Shown here: in pieces, positions 60,313 to 64,000 of the stretch
Layout: every line of letters starts with the position of its first letter
Position numbering within the stretch: position 1 is the first letter of the stretch
Origin: Mimachlamys varia
Lineage: Eukaryota; Mollusca; Bivalvia; Pectinida; Pectinidae
Length of the DNA stretch: 64,000 bases
Direction of reading: 5' to 3'
Assembly: GCA_947623455.1 (NCBI GenBank)
Contig: OX392534.1
Coordinates: 9,744,001-9,808,000, forward strand
Notes under the pieces: model-generated
Database searches by the model: none
What the model was told of the DNA's origin: nothing
Seen by the model: only the letters and a program-made list of their open reading frames with translations
Translations under genes and position numbers: made by a program

Positions 60313-60893
60313 ACAAACTATTGTAAACTATCTAAGTTGCTATTATAAACAGCGCGTTTGATGGTGACTATTAGTATTCATGTTGTGTCTTGGATAGGGG
60401 AGCGGAACATATTGAAAATTTGACAAATCTTTGTCTGCACTTTATTTTTATATATTTTTTTGTTGTCCTACATATAATTAGTAACCATATCACCCTCAAT
60501 GGTGTTATGTAATTATCAGTAAGGTTAGAAATAAACAAAATGTCTGAATTTAGGGAAATATCCTGAAAAATGTATCTTACATTGCATTCAATAGTTGCTG
60601 TATGTACATAAAAGGAAAATATATGGAATTATTGAACGCTGAATCCATTTAAATCCATCTTGTATATGCAATAATTGTACTGTAACTTTTGCGTGAACGA
60701 ATTCAATAAATAAAATAAATAAAAAAAATCGTAAATTAAACATGACCAAGAAATGTTTGCAAACAAAAAACAAAAAAACACCAGCATTAGAGCTACATCA
60801 CATACATTTTACAAGTCCAGGCAAGTTGTACACATGAAAATGTTGTTTGTTTCGGGAAAGCTGCTATATTGAATAACCGGAATGGGAACGACG
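60313..60893. other. 3' flank of the minus-strand membrane-protein gene
   Basis: Likely 3' UTR and flank of the gene ending at 60894 (minus). TTTATT at about 60704-60720 on the plus strand gives AATAAA on the minus strand, about 180 bases after the stop, a possible polyadenylation signal. Confidence 0.45.
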
Positions 60894-63028
60894 TTATCTT
60901 GGAATGTATACTTCCGGATTGTCTGTATAGGTCGGAGGAGCATCCGGGTCGTACATCCCCCATCCATGTCCGTCGGAATATGAAGGCGGAAGGCTGGATG
61001 GATACTTCGCTAGGAAACCGGGAGACACCAGGACTGCAATTTTATAGAAGATATTTAGTTACATTCAATTACTATGTGAATTAAAAATAAAACACAACTT
61101 ATTAATCATACATGTATGATTTGCAACAAAAAAGGTCATTTTTGCACAATTCTAATCACATTATCAATATTATGGCAATACAGTCGAACCTTGTAACATT
61201 TAACCTATATATCCATATTTTAGGGATTGACACTGATAGTGCTAATAAGATTCCCAGAGTGAGACAACTTCGTCTCTGTAAAAGTTGCAACATACTAGAA
61301 GACGAGATTCATTTTATTCTTTCACCTACAACGCTAACCTAACAAATCCTTTTAAAAAAGAAGATCAAATAATAAACCGCAACTTTAGCGCCATATTGAC
61401 CTCTTCATCAATAATCTTTTGAACTGAGGAAAATAGGCTTGCAATGTGGTTAAGTTTGTTCAATACCATATATGCAAACGTCTTTTATATGTATGTTTGT
61501 TTGCAGCTCTATCCACACACTGTTTTTTATCAGTTCATATTCAATTGGTTTAATCCAAGCTGGAGATCCACAATGCTCTCTTCTTGGACCAATTCTGTTC
61601 TTTTTTTTTTTTTGCAAATAAACTCTCCCTACCGTAGGAGACAGACGAGACCTTACAGAGAAATAAACGCTCCCTACCGTAGGAGACAGACGACACCTAC
61701 CGTAAGAGACAGACGACACCTACCGTAGGAGACAGACGACACCTACCATAGGAGACAGACGACACCTACCGTAAGAGACAGACGACACCTACCGTAAGAG
61801 ACAGACGACACCTACCGTAGGAGACAGACGACACCTACCGTAGGAGACAGACGACACCTACCGTAAGAGACAGACGACATCTACCGTAAGAGACAGACGA
61901 CACCTACCGTAGGAGACAGACGACACCTACCTTAGTAGACAGACGACACCTACCGTGAGAGACAGACGGCACCTACCGTAGGAGACAGACGACACCTACA
62001 GTAAGAGACAGACGACACCTATCGTAAGAGACATACGACACCTACCGTAGGAGACAGACGACACCTACCGTAAGAGACAGACGACACCTACCGTAAGAGA
62101 CAGACGACACCTACCGTAGGAGACAGACGACACCTACCGTTGGAGACAGACGACACCTACCGTAAGAGACAGACGACACCTACCGTTGGAGACAGACGAT
62201 ACCAACCGTAGGAGACAGACGACACATACCGTAGGAGACAGACGACATCTACCGTAAGAGACAGACGACACCTACCGTTGGAGACAGACGACACCAACCG
62301 TAGGAGACAGACGACACATACCGTAGGAGACAGACGACATCTACCGTAAGAGATAGACGACACCTACCGTTGGAGACAGACGACACCAACCGTAGGAGAC
62401 AGACGACACCTCACAGAGAAATAAAATCTCCCTACCTTAGGTGGCGGACGACACATTACAGAGAAATAAACTCTCCCTACCGTAGGAGACGAACGACACC
62501 CGACAGAAAAATAAACTCTCGCTACCGTAAGAGACAGATGACACCTACTGTAAGAGACAGACGACACCTACCATAGGAGACATACGACACCTACCATAGG
62601 AGAAAGACGACACCTACCGTAGGAGACATACGACACATACCATAGGAGACAGACGACACCTACCATAGGAGACAGACGACACCTAGCGTGAGAGACAGAC
62701 GACACCTACCGTAGGAGACAGACGACACCTACCGTAAGAGACAGACGACACCTACCGTAGGAGACAGACGACACCTACCATAGGAGACAGACGACACCTA
62801 CCGTAGGAGACAGATGATACCTACCGTAGGAGACAGACGACACCTACCGTTGGAGACAGACGACACCTACCGTAGGAGACAGACGACACCTGGCTTGTAT
62901 CGGTAGACACATGAGGCTTGATGACAGTCTTCCTCCTATTTGATCTTTTTATTGCGGAAATGATGCAGTAACTGATGAAGGCGATGGCTAATACAATGGC
63001 CATAACAATCATGATGAATGCCGCCGGG
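60894..63028 (-). CDS. Partial gene: single-pass membrane protein with PPxY tail (two exons seen)
   Basis: Two minus-strand exons. (a) 63028-62890: acceptor TTTACAG; encodes PAAFIMIVMAIVLAIAFIS then YCIISAIKRSNRRKTVIKP and HVSTDTSQ, i.e. one transmembrane helix followed by a basic stop-transfer stretch; donor CAG-GTGTCG. (b) 61033-60894: acceptor ATTGCAG; encodes LVSPGFLAKYPSS then LPPSYSDGHGWGMYDPD, APPTYTDNPEVYIPR and TAA. PPSY and PPTY are PPxY motifs that bind WW domains, for example of NEDD4-type ubiquitin ligases. Helix plus short PPxY tail resembles Shisa, WBP1 and VOPP1-type proteins, but the diagnostic N-terminal part lies beyond 64000. Exon (a) ends in phase 0 while (b) expects one carried base, so an unseen exon or a different donor must lie between. 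Function not assigned. Confidence 0.7.
61225..61345 (+). pseudogene. LINE 3' coding fragment
   Basis: Encodes KIPRVRQLRLCKSCNILEDE IHFILS, the C-terminal zinc-knuckle-like segment (RLCxxC..EDExHF) of non-LTR retrotransposons. Short, ends in stops; lies in the intron of the minus-strand gene. Confidence 0.6.
61515..61620 (+). pseudogene. LINE reverse-transcriptase fragment
   Basis: TTCAATTGGTTTAATCCAAG ... CTCTCTTCTTGGACCAAT matches 63806-63875 almost base for base and, in the appropriate frame, reads GLIQAGDPQCSLLGPILF, the PQG block of reverse transcriptase with the glycine altered. Ends in a T-run. Confidence 0.65.
61630..62889 (-). repeat. 23-bp array (about 50 units) starting at the donor of the transmembrane exon
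   Basis: On the minus strand the unit is GTGTCGTCTGTCTCCTACGG TAG; variants TTACGGTAG, CAACGGTAG, TATGGTAG. The first unit begins exactly at the exon donor (CCAG then GTGTCGTCTG), so every unit boundary is an AG-GT string. At 62402-62530 and 61615-61680 some units are replaced by AGAGAAATAAACTCTCCCTA CCGTAGG. The period is not divisible by three. Short ORFs on either strand are artefacts. Confidence 0.93.
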
Positions 63029-63090
63029 CTGTAAACAGAACATTTAGTACAATCTTGATGAATGTCGCCGGACTGTAAACAGAGATGACG
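63010..63090 (-). repeat. Duplicated acceptor of the transmembrane exon (two copies)
   Basis: GATGAATGCCGCCGGGCTGT AAACAGA (63014-63040) is repeated 46 bp to the right as GATGAATGTCGCCGGACTGT AAACAGA (63059-63085). On the minus strand each reads TCTGTTTACAG followed by the first bases of the exon. The right copy lies upstream in transcription and would be an alternative acceptor. Confidence 0.85.
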
Positions 63091-63099
63091 AAACATGAA

Positions 63100-63559
63100 G
63101 TCTTTCATTAAGATCACGTTAAGTGTGATGATTGTCAGTTACATAAATATATTGCCATCGGAACCGGAAAGATTTTTCTACGAAGTCAATAAAGTGATTA
63201 ATAAGCTCCTGTTTTTGCCTTTAAGGATCTGCTCATGTAAAAACTCAAAATTCGCTACATGTAAAGATGATTTTTTTCGTTTGCATTTAAAGAAAAAGAA
63301 TTTAATATGAGAATCAGCCACTATATGCTAAAATATACTGTTCACACTGTTTGTTTTCCCCACGAAATAATATTTAATATGTCCTTATCTACAAGAATTT
63401 ATCCAAATAAATGGAAACTAGTTGATATCATCTAATTGTTTGAAAAAGTTGAAAGATATAGTTTCCCCTTTAAATAATAGATCAATTTCTTTGCTTTTTC
63501 TTTTGCGTTTTTAGACATTTGTACAATTACTTTATAGAAAATAATTGGTTTTACAAATA
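63100..63559. other. Non-coding interval
   Basis: AT-rich, no gene recognised; intron or flank of the minus-strand gene. Confidence 0.35.
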
Positions 63560-63990
63560 TTAGTCCGGTTTTATGCATGGCCATGCATTCTACAGTTCAT
63601 CTTTATCACAAAATATGAACAGCGTTTGAGGAAAGGAACACACATAATATTATTATATGTTGTATTTTTTGACATATCCAGAGCTTTCGATAGCGTTCGA
63701 CATAGGGGTCTTTTGATTAGCTTAAAATCGTACGGATTTTAAGGTGAATTGCTAAAATGTTAGAAAATCATTTGTTTTAGAGACACCATCAGTTTTTTAA
63801 CAGTTTATATTCTATCGGTTTAATCCAAGCAGGCGTTCCACAAGGCTCTCTTCTTGGACCATTTCTATTTCTTGTATTCATTTGATATACAAGATATTTT
63901 GTAGATCAAGATCTCGTCTGTTTGCAGACGATACATCCCTCAGATTCTCAGATTCTGCTGGTCAACATCATCATCTTGTCTAGTAATCCA
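63560..63990 (+). pseudogene. LINE reverse-transcriptase fragment, frameshifted
   Basis: Visible blocks on the plus strand: FFDISRAFDSVRHRGLLISL (first catalytic Asp block), stop, then GLIQAGVPQGSLLGPFLFLV at about 63818-63880 and, after a stop and frame change, RLFADDTSLRFSDSA at about 63915-63959 (FADD catalytic block). Several frame breaks and a probable internal deletion make it inactive. It continues past the right edge. Confidence 0.8.
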
Positions 63991-64000
63991 ATAAACTTTA

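Noticed and set aside
60869..61084. 71-codon plus-strand ORF
   Set aside because: It is antisense to the terminal PPxY exon, which has an acceptor, motif content and stop on the minus strand.

Overview
This window is eukaryotic, almost certainly from a mollusc and most likely a bivalve. The genes have many short exons with GT-AG introns, the DNA is AT-rich, and the intergenic and intronic sequence is full of minisatellites, a tRNA-derived SINE and tandem-repeat-carrying transposable elements of the kind common in bivalve genomes. The clade is an inference from repeat style and protein similarity recalled from memory; no search was run.

Three genes are supported. (1) Positions 906-6568 (+) hold the last eight recognisable coding exons of a contactin (GPI-anchored Ig/FN3 adhesion protein): FN3 repeats 2-4 and the GPI signal; the Ig part lies left of the window. 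(2) Positions 12833-48901 (+) hold a complete WASHC4 (SWIP/KIAA1033, WASH complex subunit 4) gene. I could join 34 coding exons in phase into about 1220 residues, ending in an unusual poly-proline exon. (3) Positions 60894-63028 (-) hold two exons of an unidentified single-pass membrane protein: a transmembrane exon and a terminal exon with two PPxY motifs. A tRNA-Glu(UUC) gene lies just upstream of WASHC4 on the opposite strand.

Layout: 1-690 26-bp array; 906-6568 contactin exons with three arrays in their introns; 6569-12500 contactin 3' flank with a 2-kb repeat-bearing element and a TTAA MITE; 12508-12579 tRNA; 12833-48901 WASHC4, whose introns carry most of the repeats (including a 4.8-kb SINE-head array and a 3.1-kb element); 48902-52400 3' UTR and another element; 52400-54070 broken LINE; 54300-60310 arrays and repeat-bearing elements; 60890-63090 the membrane-protein gene; LINE scraps at 61.2, 61.5 and 63.6-64.0 kb.

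The most striking signal is that many of the tandem arrays are built from, or sit against, splice junctions of the real genes. The repeated unit contains the end or start of the neighbouring exon together with its donor or acceptor: 5' ends of contactin introns at 4.03, 4.54 and 5.83 kb; WASHC4 introns 7, 9 and 11; and both sides of the transmembrane exon at 62.9-63.1 kb. One WASHC4 exon is preceded by about 32 copies of its own acceptor. This recurrent exon-edge tandem duplication is the observation I would follow up first.
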